Positions 1 through 8,843 of a stretch of DNA of 64,000 bases are shown here, piece after piece. Made by a program: the position numbers and the translations under genes. Each line of letters opens with the position of its first letter. The first letter of the stretch is position 1. Origin of the DNA: Marinimicrobium sp. C6131 (GTDB taxonomy: Bacteria; Pseudomonadota; Gammaproteobacteria; Pseudomonadales; Cellvibrionaceae); assembly GCF_026153455.1 (NCBI RefSeq), contig NZ_CP110629.1, positions 2,790,001-2,854,000 on the forward strand, given 5' to 3'. Below the pieces are notes generated by a model. It was not told the DNA's origin, made no database searches, and was given only the letters and a program-made list of their open reading frames with translations.

Positions 1-711
1 TTCGTCCATGGCAAAGGTATACAGGGTGTAGCCGTGCCGGTTCTGTTTTTCGGCGACAAACGCATCGGTCTCGCCGTCGGTTTCAGGGACGCCCACGGAA
101 ACCTCACCGGTGGCATTGAAGTACCGCCCTTCATCGGTATTGCTCATTTCATCACTGAGCCGTGCCGGCTCGGTGACCGCCACCCGCCAGAGATCGTTGA
201 CGCCCTCGCCATTGATATCGCCGGGTTCGCTGTCACCGGCATAGAAGTACAGCGGTTCGCCGCGCAGCGCCCACTGGGTGCTGCCATCGTCCCGCTCCAC
301 CGTGGACAGGGGCGGTTCCACCACCGAATCGTCAGTGGTCAGCAACGGCGGCCAGGCCTCCACGCAGTCGACATTATTGCAGGCCGACTCACCGGGGTTA
401 TCCATGTCGAAGGTGTACAGTGTCATGCCATCCAGGTCACGATTTTCTTCCATAAAGGTGCCACCGTCGTCGTACAGTACGCGGGCGGTGCCATCGGCGG
501 TATAGGTGCCACCAATCAGAGTCAGGTTAACCGTCAGAGGGGTCGGCGAAGGGTCATCAACAGTACCGTTACTGCTACTGCTACTGCTGTAGCCATTGCT
601 GCTACCGTTACCGTTGCCACCACCGTAACCGCCCCCACCCCCGCCTCCGCAGGCCATCAGGGTCAGGGCGCACCAGAAAATCAGAAATCGGAACAAGTTG
701 GAGACTGTCAT
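1..711 (-). CDS. Lipoprotein with 'secreted repeat' domains (partial, 3' end cut by window edge)
   Basis: Probable outer-membrane or surface lipoprotein. The minus-strand frame is open for 237 codons from the ATG at 709-711 and runs off the window. It opens with a hydrophobic signal ending in a lipobox (LMAC, Cys about residue 21), then a low-complexity linker of Gly and Ser runs typical of cellulolytic Cellvibrionales exoproteins. After the linker come repeats of the type LYTFDMDNPGES...CVEAWPPL, which resemble the 'secreted repeat of unknown function' (Lipoprotein_15) family, with a second copy (YTLYTFAMDE) at the cut end. AAGGAG lies 9 nt before the start. The molecular function is unknown in this family. 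Confidence 0.75.
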   Translation of the reverse strand, partial: MTVSNLFRFLIFWCALTLMACGGGGGGGYGGGNGNGSSNGYSSSSSSNGTVDDPSPTPLTVNLTLIGGTYTADGTARVLYDDGGTFMEENRDLDGMTLYTFDMDNPGESACNNVDCVEAWPPLLTTDDSVVEPPLSTVERDDGSTQWALRGEPLYFYAGDSEPGDINGEGVNDLWRVAVTEPARLSDEMSNTDEGRYFNATGEVSVGVPETDGETDAFVAEKQNRHGYTLYTFAMDE

Positions 712-757
712 GGGTCGCACTCCTTTTCGGATTGAGTCTCCGCAAGTTACGGACCAA

Positions 758-1300
758 TCAGAAAAAGGTTGCAGGTGATGGGAAACGTTCGATCACTTCG
801 TAGCGTGCGCCATCAGAGGACAAGTGGCTGGCGAACAGGGTGAGGGTGTCGACATCGAAAGGAGAGGAGGTAAAGTCGGCGTGAGCCTGTAAAAATGCGT
901 CGACGGAAACCGGGCGGCCGCCGAAGCGGGCCAGGGTCAGGTGGGGATGATAGGGACGCGCTTCCAGCGGGAAACCCTGCGCCACCAGCCGTTTCCCCAG
1001 CGCCTGATGCCAGGTGTGCAGCGGCGCTTCGGGATCGACTCCGGCCCACAACACCCGGGGCCGATCCGGCGAACCGAATACGCCCACGCCGCTCAGCATT
1101 ACCCGACCGGGTGATAGCGGTGGCGCCTCAAGCGTCTCACTCAGGCGCGTCAGGTCCCCGCACGCCACCTCTCCCAGAAAATGCAGCGTCAGATGCAATT
1201 GCTCCGGTCGTTGCCAGCGGGCACCCGGCCATGGCCGTCGCAACGACAGGGCGTCAACCTTGACCGGTTCGGGCAATTCCAGCCCCAGAAATAGTCGCAC
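758..1300 (-). CDS. thpR: RNA 2',3'-cyclic phosphodiesterase (ThpR/LigT family)
   Basis: Cytoplasmic 2H-phosphoesterase of about 180 aa that hydrolyses RNA 2',3'-cyclic phosphates. The two catalytic His-x-Thr motifs are present: HLTL at residues 36-39 and HPHLTL with H120/T122, numbered from the GTG start at 1298-1300. That start is preceded by a purine-rich GAGGGGGGA; an in-frame TTG at 1351 would add 17 unlikely residues rich in Gly/Arg/Pro. Length fits the family (about 175-190 aa). It stands alone on the minus strand, 47 nt from the lipoprotein gene. Confidence 0.85.
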   Translation of the reverse strand: MRLFLGLELPEPVKVDALSLRRPWPGARWQRPEQLHLTLHFLGEVACGDLTRLSETLEAPPLSPGRVMLSGVGVFGSPDRPRVLWAGVDPEAPLHTWHQALGKRLVAQGFPLEARPYHPHLTLARFGGRPVSVDAFLQAHADFTSSPFDVDTLTLFASHLSSDGARYEVIERFPSPATFF

Positions 1301-1433
1301 AGGTCCCCCCTCTGTTCCAAATTGTGAACCCCGTGGCCGCGGCTGCGACAATTTGTCACTGTGCGCTGGTCTCCGTCTTGCTTAAGCTTGCGCGCACTGC
1401 GGATCAATACGAACAAAGCGGAGGCCAGGGGTC

Positions 1434-3725
1434 ATGTCATTATTGGGAAAGCATAACATCCGGGGGCTGGGGCTGGCGGGGCTCCTGGCACCGTTCGCCG
1501 GCGCGGATCATGCGCCGGGGGTACTGGCCACGGAAGAGGTGCGGGTCTGGGGTGAGCGCGGGCGCGGCAGCGAATACCAGACCACCGGCCCAAGCCACAT
1601 CATTGGCCCGGAGGATATCCAGGGCATCAATATCGCCACCACCGAGGATCTGGTGAAATTCGAACCCAGCCTGGTGGTGCGACGCCGGTTTATCGGCGAC
1701 GCCAATGGCACCCTGGGCATACGCGGCTCCAATATGTTTCAGACCACCCGCTCCATGGTATTTGCCGACGGTGTTCCGCTGCACTACCTGCTGGAATCGC
1801 GCTGGAGCGGCTCGCCCCGCTGGACCCTGGTGTCCGCCAGTGAGATCGCCCAGGTCGAGTTGCTGTACGGTCCCTTTTCCGCCGAGTACAGCGGCAATGC
1901 CATGGGCGGGGTAATCAATATTGAAACCGCCATTCCCGAATCCCGCCGCATTCGTATCGACGGCAGCGTGTTCTCCCAGGACTTCGACGCCTACGGGTTT
2001 GACGATTCCCTGAGCGGCTACAAGGGTTTCGCCTCCTACGGTGACCGCTTCGGCGATCTGAGCGTTTACCTGTCCTATAACCACCTGGACAACGAAGCCC
2101 AGCCCCAGTCCTATTACTACGGTGGCGGCACTGACGACCCCGCGCCCCAACCAGTCAGCGGCGCCCTTCCCGGGCCGGACAGTGAGGGCAACGAGCGACT
2201 GTTTTTCGGGGACGCCGGGGTGGTCGATACCACCACCGACAACCTCAAACTCAAGCTCGGCTACGATTGGACGCACTGGTCCACCCTACTCAATGTGGCC
2301 TATGAAGATCGCCTGTCCCGCACCGACGAGGCCAACAGTTATGTGACCGACCCCGATGGCGACACCGTCTGGGGCGGCGATGTGACCCAGGACGGCACGG
2401 CCTTTTCCATGCCCGCCTCGCGCCTGAACGTCGGCGCCATGGAGCGGGACAGCCTGTCCACCGGCTGGCGCCTGCGGGGCGATCTGGCCGAGGGTGTTTC
2501 CCTGGAAACCAGCCTGAGTCATTTCACCATCCTCCGGGATGAAAGCCGGGAGTCGGCGGTCAACCCGGCACACCCCGAGGCCTCGCCCGCGGGGCAGGTC
2601 AGCGACTACGGCGATACCGGCTGGCAGACCGCCGACGTCAAACTGCGGGTGGAGGACTGGCTGACCGAGGGCCTGTCCCTGGTGGCGGGCGCCCGCACCG
2701 AAGCCTACGAACTGAACCTCACTATTTACGACTCCGACGATTACCGCACCGGGGAGAAAACCGAGGCCATCAGCCGCAGTGGGGGAGAAACCCGCGTCGA
2801 CGCCCTCTACACCCAGGTGGCCTGGCAATTTCATCCCCGGTGGGATACCACCCTGGGGGTTCGCTACGAAGACTGGCGGAGTGACAAGGGCTATTTCTCC
2901 GATGACCGGCCCGACACCCCCGAGTTGGATCTCACTCCGGTACCGGGCAATGACCGCCAGCGCGTCTCGCCCAAGTTTTCCCTCGGGCTGACCCCGAACA
3001 GTGACTGGCAACTGCGCTACTCCCTGGCACAGGCCTATCGCTTCCCCATTGTGGAGGAATTGTTCAGCCAGTATCAGGCCTACAACGCGGTCAGTGAAGC
3101 CAACCCGGAACTGAAACCGGAAGACGGCGTGCACCACAACCTGATGCTGGAACGGCACCTGACCAGCGGCCTGATGCGCTTCAATCTGTTTCAGGAAACC
3201 GTGGGGGACGTGATCGAATCCCAGACAGAACAGCTGCCCGGCGGCGGGTCGGTGCGCACCTTCGTGCCCATCGATGAAGTGGACACCTGGGGCGCCGAGT
3301 GGATTGCGGACCTACAGGGTCTCTGGTACTCCCAACTGGACCTGCGCTTCAACCTCACCTACACCCGCGCGGAAATCACCGACAACGAACCCAACCCGGA
3401 CCTGGAGGGCAACACCTTCCCGCGCATGCCGCGCTGGCGTGGCAACCTGCTGACCAGCTACCACCTGAGCGCCGACTGGCAGATAAACGCCAATGTCCAA
3501 TACGCCAGCAACAGCTACGGCCGTCTGGACAACCGCGACACCGAGGAGGGAGTCTACGGCGCCCAGGACGGTTACACCTTTATCGGCCTGAAAACCCGCT
3601 ATCAACTGGACGACCACTGGGGCTTCAGCCTGGGCCTGGACAACGTCACCGACGAGCGCGCCTACGTGGCGCACCCCTGGCCCGGCCGAACGGTACATGC
3701 CAGCTTCTCCTACGATTGGCACTGA
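1434..3725 (+). CDS. TonB-dependent outer-membrane receptor
   Basis: 763-aa outer-membrane active transporter. A short hydrophobic leader is followed by a TonB-box-like EEVRVWG at about residues 34-40. The plug domain (about 45-165) has the usual signatures: GPEDIQGINIATTEDLV, GIRGSN, VFADGVPL, and VELLYGPFSAEYSGNAMGGVINI. The rest is an acidic, aromatic-rich beta-barrel ending in a C-terminal aromatic strand (HASFSYDWH), as in receptors inserted by BAM. The plug resembles siderophore or iron-complex receptors more than SusC types, but the substrate cannot be told from sequence. No Fur-like site was seen upstream. It converges on the beta-helix gene, with a REP-like hairpin between. Confidence 0.88.
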   Translation: MSLLGKHNIRGLGLAGLLAPFAGADHAPGVLATEEVRVWGERGRGSEYQTTGPSHIIGPEDIQGINIATTEDLVKFEPSLVVRRRFIGDANGTLGIRGSNMFQTTRSMVFADGVPLHYLLESRWSGSPRWTLVSASEIAQVELLYGPFSAEYSGNAMGGVINIETAIPESRRIRIDGSVFSQDFDAYGFDDSLSGYKGFASYGDRFGDLSVYLSYNHLDNEAQPQSYYYGGGTDDPAPQPVSGALPGPDSEGNERLFFGDAGVVDTTTDNLKLKLGYDWTHWSTLLNVAYEDRLSRTDEANSYVTDPDGDTVWGGDVTQDGTAFSMPASRLNVGAMERDSLSTGWRLRGDLAEGVSLETSLSHFTILRDESRESAVNPAHPEASPAGQVSDYGDTGWQTADVKLRVEDWLTEGLSLVAGARTEAYELNLTIYDSDDYRTGEKTEAISRSGGETRVDALYTQVAWQFHPRWDTTLGVRYEDWRSDKGYFSDDRPDTPELDLTPVPGNDRQRVSPKFSLGLTPNSDWQLRYSLAQAYRFPIVEELFSQYQAYNAVSEANPELKPEDGVHHNLMLERHLTSGLMRFNLFQETVGDVIESQTEQLPGGGSVRTFVPIDEVDTWGAEWIADLQGLWYSQLDLRFNLTYTRAEITDNEPNPDLEGNTFPRMPRWRGNLLTSYHLSADWQINANVQYASNSYGRLDNRDTEEGVYGAQDGYTFIGLKTRYQLDDHWGFSLGLDNVTDERAYVAHPWPGRTVHASFSYDWH

Positions 3726-3755
3726 CGTTGAGTCAGGAGTCTGAGCAAGAATCAA

Positions 3756-3788
3756 GGTGGATGACGGGGCTGATGCCCCTCATCCACC
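3756..3788. repeat. REP-like hairpin between convergent genes
   Basis: Imperfect palindrome: GGTGGATGACGGGGC, loop TGAT, then GCCCCTCATCCACC. It sits between the convergent TonB receptor and beta-helix genes. It lacks a T-tract but could still limit read-through. The GGTGGATGA...TCATCCACC arms recur at 21.6 kb and 43.77 kb, so it belongs to a dispersed extragenic palindrome family. Confidence 0.7.
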
Positions 3789-3801
3789 AAGCAAACGATA
3801 C

Positions 3802-5262
3802 CTACTGCCGGATCAACTCAAACTGCTGGTTGGTACTATCGGCACTGCAGGTCCACTGAACAATATTGGCGCCATCCCCCTGACTGCGAGCCTCCACGTC
3901 CAGACACTTTTCACTTTGCCGGCCAATGATGCGCCAGCGACCTTCGCCCGCACTCTGAAAACGGAACTGCTGGTTGTGGCCCCCAAGATACTCCCACAGC
4001 ATCAGGTTCGCGCCGTTGTCGGTCGACAACCCCTCCACATCCAGCGCCCGGCTCGAGGCATTCAGTGGAGAAATGCGATGGTAATCGCCATCGACCGGGG
4101 AGATATCCCACTTTTGGCAATCGTTATTCAGCCAGCTCCACTGCTGCACATTGGTGCCATTTCCGGTGCCGCAATTGGCGACATCCAACGTTTTGCCGCT
4201 GTGCACCGGCACAATGCGGTAGATGCCATCCACCGTGCCATTGCTGCCGCCCCCTGAACCATCATCGGGCGCAGTGCCAACACTGTCGCAGCCGGACACA
4301 TTGATGCTTGAGCTGTCGGTGCGCACCAACTGACAGTTGGGATTGCCATTGGATACCGAGCCGCTCAAGACATGGGTATTTGAAGCGTCTTCGAGGAAAA
4401 TACCGTGGGAGGTGGTATCGGCAATATCCACGTAGTTGACGGTAGTCCCGTTGCTGCCGGAAACGCTAAAGAAACCCCGCCCGGAATTGCGCGAATAAAC
4501 GCTCTGTACCGTCACATTGGGGCCGTTGTTGTTGGCCACCCGGAAGGTCGCATAACCACCCCCCTGATTGTTGTAGTGGCCGGTCACATTACCCACGGTA
4601 CCATTGCGGGAGTTGTTCAGCAGCAGGCCACAGCCCCCGTTGTTCGTGACCGTCACATCGCCGATGCTGAAACCGTCAATACCATAGGTTTCCACCCCGT
4701 GACCGTTGGCGCCATTGATATTGATGTTGCCAGCGATGGTCAGGTCCGTGGCCGGGCCAGTGGAATCATCGACCCGAATACCCAGTCCGACCGGGCTGTT
4801 ATTGCTCAGATCCATGGTGATGTTTTCGAGGGTAACGTTTGAGCAACCCCGAAACCAGACCCCATAGCGTGGATTGCCGGTTACGTGCAGGTTGCGCACG
4901 GTGATGTTGTCGCGACGATCGCAGTACACCGGCACCACCAGGTCGCCGCCATTGGCGTTGACGGTATGCCCGTGAAAATCCAGTGTCTGACCGGCGAGCG
5001 GTCGGATCGCATAGACGTTACCTCCATCCGGGCCACTGTCACCGGAGTTGCGGATATTGACCGTGCCGGTCCCCATATTGTTGATGGCCGCGTTAATGGC
5101 CTCAAAGTAGCGGGCGCCGTTATATACGGTGTTGCCATCCACCCGCGCCAACCAGTTGCCATTGGTCCGGGTCACTTCGGCATCGGCCCAGAGACTGGGC
5201 GACAGAATCATGAGACAAAACAGAATAACCAGCGGCGAATGCCGCAAGCGAGATAGATACAT
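3802..5262 (-). CDS. Secreted parallel beta-helix protein with C-terminal ricin-type lectin domain
   Basis: 486-aa exported protein. A signal peptide (about 1-26, ending SLWADA) precedes a right-handed parallel beta-helix region (about 45-325) with many short Asn/Gly/Val rungs (NITVRN, NVTLENITM, DLTIAGNI, NVTVQSV), as in pectate-lyase-like proteins. A Gly/Ser linker (DDGSGGGSNG) leads to a ricin B-type trefoil (about 343-486) with QxW-like repeats (VQQWSW, LMLWEY, IVQWTC). This suggests polysaccharide binding and perhaps lyase or epimerase activity, but no catalytic Lys/Arg/Asp set could be assigned. GGAGA precedes the ATG. It could equally be a non-enzymatic adhesin. Confidence 0.8.
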   Translation of the reverse strand: MYLSRLRHSPLVILFCLMILSPSLWADAEVTRTNGNWLARVDGNTVYNGARYFEAINAAINNMGTGTVNIRNSGDSGPDGGNVYAIRPLAGQTLDFHGHTVNANGGDLVVPVYCDRRDNITVRNLHVTGNPRYGVWFRGCSNVTLENITMDLSNNSPVGLGIRVDDSTGPATDLTIAGNININGANGHGVETYGIDGFSIGDVTVTNNGGCGLLLNNSRNGTVGNVTGHYNNQGGGYATFRVANNNGPNVTVQSVYSRNSGRGFFSVSGSNGTTVNYVDIADTTSHGIFLEDASNTHVLSGSVSNGNPNCQLVRTDSSSINVSGCDSVGTAPDDGSGGGSNGTVDGIYRIVPVHSGKTLDVANCGTGNGTNVQQWSWLNNDCQKWDISPVDGDYHRISPLNASSRALDVEGLSTDNGANLMLWEYLGGHNQQFRFQSAGEGRWRIIGRQSEKCLDVEARSQGDGANIVQWTCSADSTNQQFELIRQ

Positions 5263-5460
5263 AGGTGCTCTCCAGTTTTTATTGCCGTTATGGTGGAGAC
5301 GCTGACGCGTCGGTCCGACGAGAGATACCGCACGTGGGGACTGCCAACCCCACTCAGGTCGGGACCTACGAACCTACAAGAGATTTTCGGCTACCTGAAT
5401 CACATTCCGCGCAAAATGCGAACCGATTCACACAAAATTAATCCATTTTGCTCAATCTGA

Positions 5461-5487
5461 ATCATAATGGCACGCAAAAACTGTCAA
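5461..5487 (-). promoter_or_regulatory. Candidate sigma70 promoter for the beta-helix gene
   Basis: On the minus strand TTGACA (5487-5482) is followed after 15 nt by TATGAT (5466-5461). The spacing is short, but both boxes are near consensus. The implied transcript would have a leader of about 190 nt. The 240-nt gap 5263-5501 otherwise holds only AT-rich sequence and an unassigned G/C-rich stretch near 5300-5370. Confidence 0.35.
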
Positions 5488-5501
5488 CTTATATCATTCC
5501 G

Positions 5502-5939
5502 CTACCAGGCCAAGGCATATAGCAGGTGCATAAACACCACCACCGCGGTCAATTGCCAGCGCAGCTGAGGGTATCGGGCCGGGTACTGACGATCCACGCC
5601 CGCCAGATACTCAAACAGGCGCAACCCCAGAAACAGGGCCGCCTGCAACACCAGTGCCTCCGGGGGCCGCAGGAACGCAAAACCGATGATACTCGCCACC
5701 GGGAATGTCACCGCCACCAAGGCCCGGCGAACGGGGTGCGCCGCCTGGTGCAATACCGGCCAGAGCACTCCCGCCATAAAACCCAGGATCAGAGCACTAT
5801 AAAGTTGAAACAGGCGCAGTGCCTGACCGGATTCGATCAGGCCCAGAGCGGATAGAGGAGGCAACAGAACAAATGGAATCAGTCCCAGATAACCGAGGCG
5901 CTGGATGGCATTGAGACGTCTGATAAACGACAGATTCAT
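5502..5939 (-). CDS. DUF3429 family membrane protein
   Basis: 145-aa inner-membrane protein with about four to five hydrophobic segments (YLGLIPFVLLPPLSALGL; LFQLYSALILGFMAGVLW; VAVTFPVASIIGFAFL; a C-terminal VVVFMHLLYALAW). The FMAGVLWP stretch is typical of DUF3429, whose function is unknown. Its ATG directly abuts the pirin stop codon (0 nt between), so it is the last gene of a FMN reductase-pirin-DUF3429 operon and probably translationally coupled. Confidence 0.75.
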   Translation of the reverse strand: MNLSFIRRLNAIQRLGYLGLIPFVLLPPLSALGLIESGQALRLFQLYSALILGFMAGVLWPVLHQAAHPVRRALVAVTFPVASIIGFAFLRPPEALVLQAALFLGLRLFEYLAGVDRQYPARYPQLRWQLTAVVVFMHLLYALAW

Positions 5940-6881
5940 CTAGGATCTCCAGGGAATCGGTGGTGCGGGCAGGGGATCACCCTCGTAGCCGGGCACACTG
6001 CCAAAACGCTCACTGCCCGTTTCCCACTCATCCTGCGCCTCGGCGATTTCCTCTCGACTGTGCCCGACGAAGTTCCACCAGATCAGAATTTCTTCCCCCA
6101 GTGGCTCTCCCCCCAGCATCAGCAGGCGGGTGCCCGCCGCCAGATGGACGCGCACCGCGTCGCGGCCGCCACCGATATACGCCAGGTGATTGGCGGCAAA
6201 CGCTTCACCCTCCACCTGAATCTCGCCCTCAAGGGCAACCAGACCGTACTCGAACTCCGCTCGTAAGCTCAACGCCACTTCAGCGGCCTCCGATGCCCGG
6301 AACTCCACAGCGACCAGTGGGCTAAAACTCAGTGTTGGGGCCTGCCGTTCGGCGTACTCGCCCACCAACAGCGTCGCGTCGACACCCCGCTCCTGCCAGC
6401 GAGGCAACTCCGGGTAATGATCAAACCGCGGTGCCGTATCTTTGTGCGCCTTCGGCAGGGCAATCCACAACTGGGCGGCATGCAATACCGGCTCGGGGCC
6501 CGTGGCCTCCTCGGTATGGGCAATGCCGTGACCCGCGGTCATCAGGTTCACCTGTCCCGGCCGCACCACCTGCTCACTGCCCAGACTGTCCCGGTGCAAC
6601 ACCTCCCCCTCAATCATCCAGGTAAACGTCTGCAGGCCAATGTGCGGGTGGGGCCCCACGCGAAAGCCCGGCGCGTCTTGCGGGAAGTGGCTGGGGCCGG
6701 CGTGATCCAGAAAACACCAGGCGCCAACCGTACGCCTTTGCCGCCGAGGCAGTATTCGGTTGACCGGAATCCCCCCCACGTCCGCCGCTCGAGGCGTCAC
6801 CCGTTGAATCTCATAGCGACCGTCCACTTTGGGACATTCCAGAGAGGAGCCCGGCTCCCCCGGCCATTCGGTGTTGGTCAT
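5940..6881 (-). CDS. Pirin family protein
   Basis: 313-aa bicupin protein of the pirin family. The N-terminal cupin carries the metal-binding pattern HPHIGLQTFTWMIEGEVLHRDSLGSEQ and HGIAHTEE, and the preceding FLDHAGP is a strong family signature. Bacterial pirins bind iron and some have quercetinase-like dioxygenase activity, so an oxidative-stress or detoxification role is an inference, supported by the upstream FMN reductase (11-nt gap) in the same operon. Confidence 0.88.
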   Translation of the reverse strand: MTNTEWPGEPGSSLECPKVDGRYEIQRVTPRAADVGGIPVNRILPRRQRRTVGAWCFLDHAGPSHFPQDAPGFRVGPHPHIGLQTFTWMIEGEVLHRDSLGSEQVVRPGQVNLMTAGHGIAHTEEATGPEPVLHAAQLWIALPKAHKDTAPRFDHYPELPRWQERGVDATLLVGEYAERQAPTLSFSPLVAVEFRASEAAEVALSLRAEFEYGLVALEGEIQVEGEAFAANHLAYIGGGRDAVRVHLAAGTRLLMLGGEPLGEEILIWWNFVGHSREEIAEAQDEWETGSERFGSVPGYEGDPLPAPPIPWRS

Positions 6882-6892
6882 CGCACAATCCT

Positions 6893-7471
6893 CTAAGCAT
6901 GTTCCAAGGCGGAGAGCGTCGTCACCAGGCGCTGGGTCATCCCATCCAGGCGGCTGCGCTGGCCTTCGTCTTTGAGTGAACCCGCTTCATCGAATGCTTC
7001 ATGCGCTCTGGACACCGCCAGTTGCTCGGGCAGCAGAGTGACACCCAGTGTCGTAATAAACTGTCGCGCCGCCGCCAGACTGCGAATACCGCCAAGGGGG
7101 CCCGGAGAGGCGGACATCAGCACCCCGTATTTGCCTTTGAACAGGTCAAGCCCACTCTCGTCGCCGTCTTTGCGGGACAGCCAGTCGAAGGTATTGACCA
7201 GCAGCGGCGTGACAAAGCCGTTGTATTCCGGTGAAGCAATCAGCAGGCCGTCGGTTTCCCGCAACAGTTTTCGCAGACCGCGCGAAGCCTCCGGAACGCC
7301 CTCCTTCGCTTCCAGATCGCCGTGGTAAAGCGGCATCGCGTAATCATTGAGGTCAACGAAGGTCACATTCGCCCCCGCCGACTCGGCGCTCAGCGCGGCG
7401 GCGCGGGCGAGCTTTTTATTGAAAGATTGTTCGCGGGCACTGCCCGCCAGTGCCAGTAGCTTCACGGCCAT
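6893..7471 (-). CDS. NADPH-dependent FMN reductase family protein
   Basis: 192-aa flavodoxin-fold oxidoreductase of the NADPH-dependent FMN reductase (YieF/ChrR-like) family. It shows the flavin-phosphate loop LALAGSAREQSFNKKLA at the N-terminus, SPEYNGFVTPLLVNTFDWLSR in the middle (isoalloxazine contact) and ASPGPLGGIRS. Likely reduces quinones, nitro compounds or free flavin in the cytoplasm. GGAG lies 7 nt before the ATG. It heads the three-gene operon with pirin and DUF3429. Confidence 0.85.
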   Translation of the reverse strand: MAVKLLALAGSAREQSFNKKLARAAALSAESAGANVTFVDLNDYAMPLYHGDLEAKEGVPEASRGLRKLLRETDGLLIASPEYNGFVTPLLVNTFDWLSRKDGDESGLDLFKGKYGVLMSASPGPLGGIRSLAAARQFITTLGVTLLPEQLAVSRAHEAFDEAGSLKDEGQRSRLDGMTQRLVTTLSALEHA

Positions 7472-7570
7472 GGTGCTTCTCCAGTATCAGTGAGTGTAGG
7501 CGCAATACGTAACTGCTATAGTCTACCCCGATTTACACCCATAAGATCACTGCTGCGACCACCCGTTACC

Positions 7571-7597
7571 TTGACCTTCAGCGCCATCGGATAAAAT
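7571..7597 (+). promoter_or_regulatory. Candidate promoter ahead of a terminator hairpin
   Basis: TTGACC (7571-7576) is separated by 15 nt from TAAAAT (7592-7597). A transcript from here would meet the strong hairpin at 7633-7667 after about 60 nt, giving a candidate small RNA. Spacing is short, so this is a weak call. Confidence 0.3.
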
Positions 7598-7632
7598 AAA
7601 CCGGCTATTCTCAGAAATAGGGAGTATAAGAA

Positions 7633-7667
7633 AAGTGGGCGACTGCCAAGCAGTCGCCCACTTTTTT
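7633..7667. terminator. Strong bidirectional terminator hairpin in a divergent intergenic region
   Basis: A perfect 13-bp stem, AAGTGGGCGACTG / CAGTCGCCCACTT, with loop CCAAG and A-run before and T-run after, so it works in both directions. It lies between the divergent FMN reductase and Gfo/Idh/MocA genes, where no annotated transcript ends, hence the small-RNA suggestion. The remainder of 7472-7787 holds no other clear signal. Confidence 0.8.
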
Positions 7668-7793
7668 ACGTCGGAAAAATGAATGTGAACACCTGGTGGG
7701 CCGGGCGGCCAGTTCGGTAGTATTCAAGGGTATACGAACATCCACCCCTTACGGTAATCTCGCTTCTTCAATGACTACATAAGCGAGTTGACC

Positions 7794-8780
7794 GTGACAA
7801 AGTCGAACGAAACCATTCGATGGGCCATTATCGGCGCTGGCGATGTCTGCGAAATCAAAAGCGGGCCGGGCTTCCAGAAAGCGCCGGGCTCGGAATTGGT
7901 CAGCGCCATGCGCCGCAATGCCCGCAAAGCGGAGGACTTTGCCCGTCGCCACGGCGTCCCCCGGTGGGCCGACAATGCCGAGGCGCTGCTGAACGATCCC
8001 GATATCGATGCGCTCTATATCGCAACGCCCCCCGCCAGTCATAAAGATTACGTCGTTGCCGCTTTGGCCGCCGGAAAATCCGTGTATGTGGAAAAGCCGG
8101 TCGCGCGAAACGCTGCCGAGTGCGAGGCGATGATTGCGGCCGAGAGCACCTCAAACGGCAAGCTATGCGCGGCTCACTACCGGCGGTTTTTGCCGAGCTT
8201 CATGAAGTTGAAGGCGTTACTGGACGAGGGCGCGATCGGCCGGCCATTGATCGTTCGGCTCGATATGCTGCAACCGGCGGACTCATCCTTGATCGCCAAC
8301 TCGGAAGAAAACTGGCGCATTGATCCCGCCATTGCCGGTGGAGGGCTGTTTCACGACCTGTCTCCCCACCAATTGGACCTGATGCTGCACTGGTTCGGGC
8401 CGGTGTCCCGAGCGAGCGGATTCGGCACCAACCAGGGCGGTCACTACAAAGCGGATGATTGTGTGCACGGCTGGGCCCAGTTCGACAGCGGCGTGGTGCT
8501 GCAGGGGCGCTGGCATTTCTCTGTGTCGGAATCCGATTCCAGGGATCTGTGTGAAATTATCGGCACCGAAGGACGAATAACCATAAATTTTTTTGGGCAA
8601 CAGGTGTTGACCTTATTCAATCGGGAAGGGGAACAGACGTTCCGCTTACCCAACCCACCCCATATTCAGCAACCGATGATTGAGCAGGTGGTGCGTTACT
8701 TTCAGGGAGAGCGGGACAATCCATGCAGCATGGCGGAAGCGCGGGATGTGATGGCGTTGATGGATACGTTTGTGCGGTGA
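7794..8780 (+). CDS. Gfo/Idh/MocA family oxidoreductase
   Basis: About 328-aa cytoplasmic NAD(P)-dependent sugar/cyclitol dehydrogenase. The N-terminal Rossmann fold has WAIIGAGDVCEIK, followed by LYIATPPASH and the catalytic EKPVAR motif (about residues 96-101). The C-terminal half is the GFO_IDH_MocA alpha/beta domain with GGGLFHDLSPHQLDLMLHWFG. Substrate is unknown. GTG at 7794 is preferred because AAGCGAG lies at proper distance; TTG at 7788 is the alternative. It ends just before a terminator shared with pgk. Confidence 0.85.
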   Translation: MTKSNETIRWAIIGAGDVCEIKSGPGFQKAPGSELVSAMRRNARKAEDFARRHGVPRWADNAEALLNDPDIDALYIATPPASHKDYVVAALAAGKSVYVEKPVARNAAECEAMIAAESTSNGKLCAAHYRRFLPSFMKLKALLDEGAIGRPLIVRLDMLQPADSSLIANSEENWRIDPAIAGGGLFHDLSPHQLDLMLHWFGPVSRASGFGTNQGGHYKADDCVHGWAQFDSGVVLQGRWHFSVSESDSRDLCEIIGTEGRITINFFGQQVLTLFNREGEQTFRLPNPPHIQQPMIEQVVRYFQGERDNPCSMAEARDVMALMDTFVR

Positions 8781-8783
8781 TGA

Positions 8784-8822
8784 CAAAAAAAGGCGGCCCG
8801 CTCACGCGGCCGCCTTTTTTGT
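8784..8822. terminator. Bidirectional terminator between Gfo/Idh/MocA gene and pgk
   Basis: Stem AGGCGGC(C)CGC / GCGGCCGCCT with loop TCAC, flanked by seven A on the left and seven T on the right. It serves both the plus-strand oxidoreductase and the minus-strand pgk. Confidence 0.85.
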
Positions 8823-8843
8823 GGTTTCGCGTGACGATAACGA

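Noticed and set aside
34..735. 233-codon plus-strand open frame at the window start
   Set aside because: The minus-strand lipoprotein with lipobox and repeats explains this stretch; the plus frame is its shadow.
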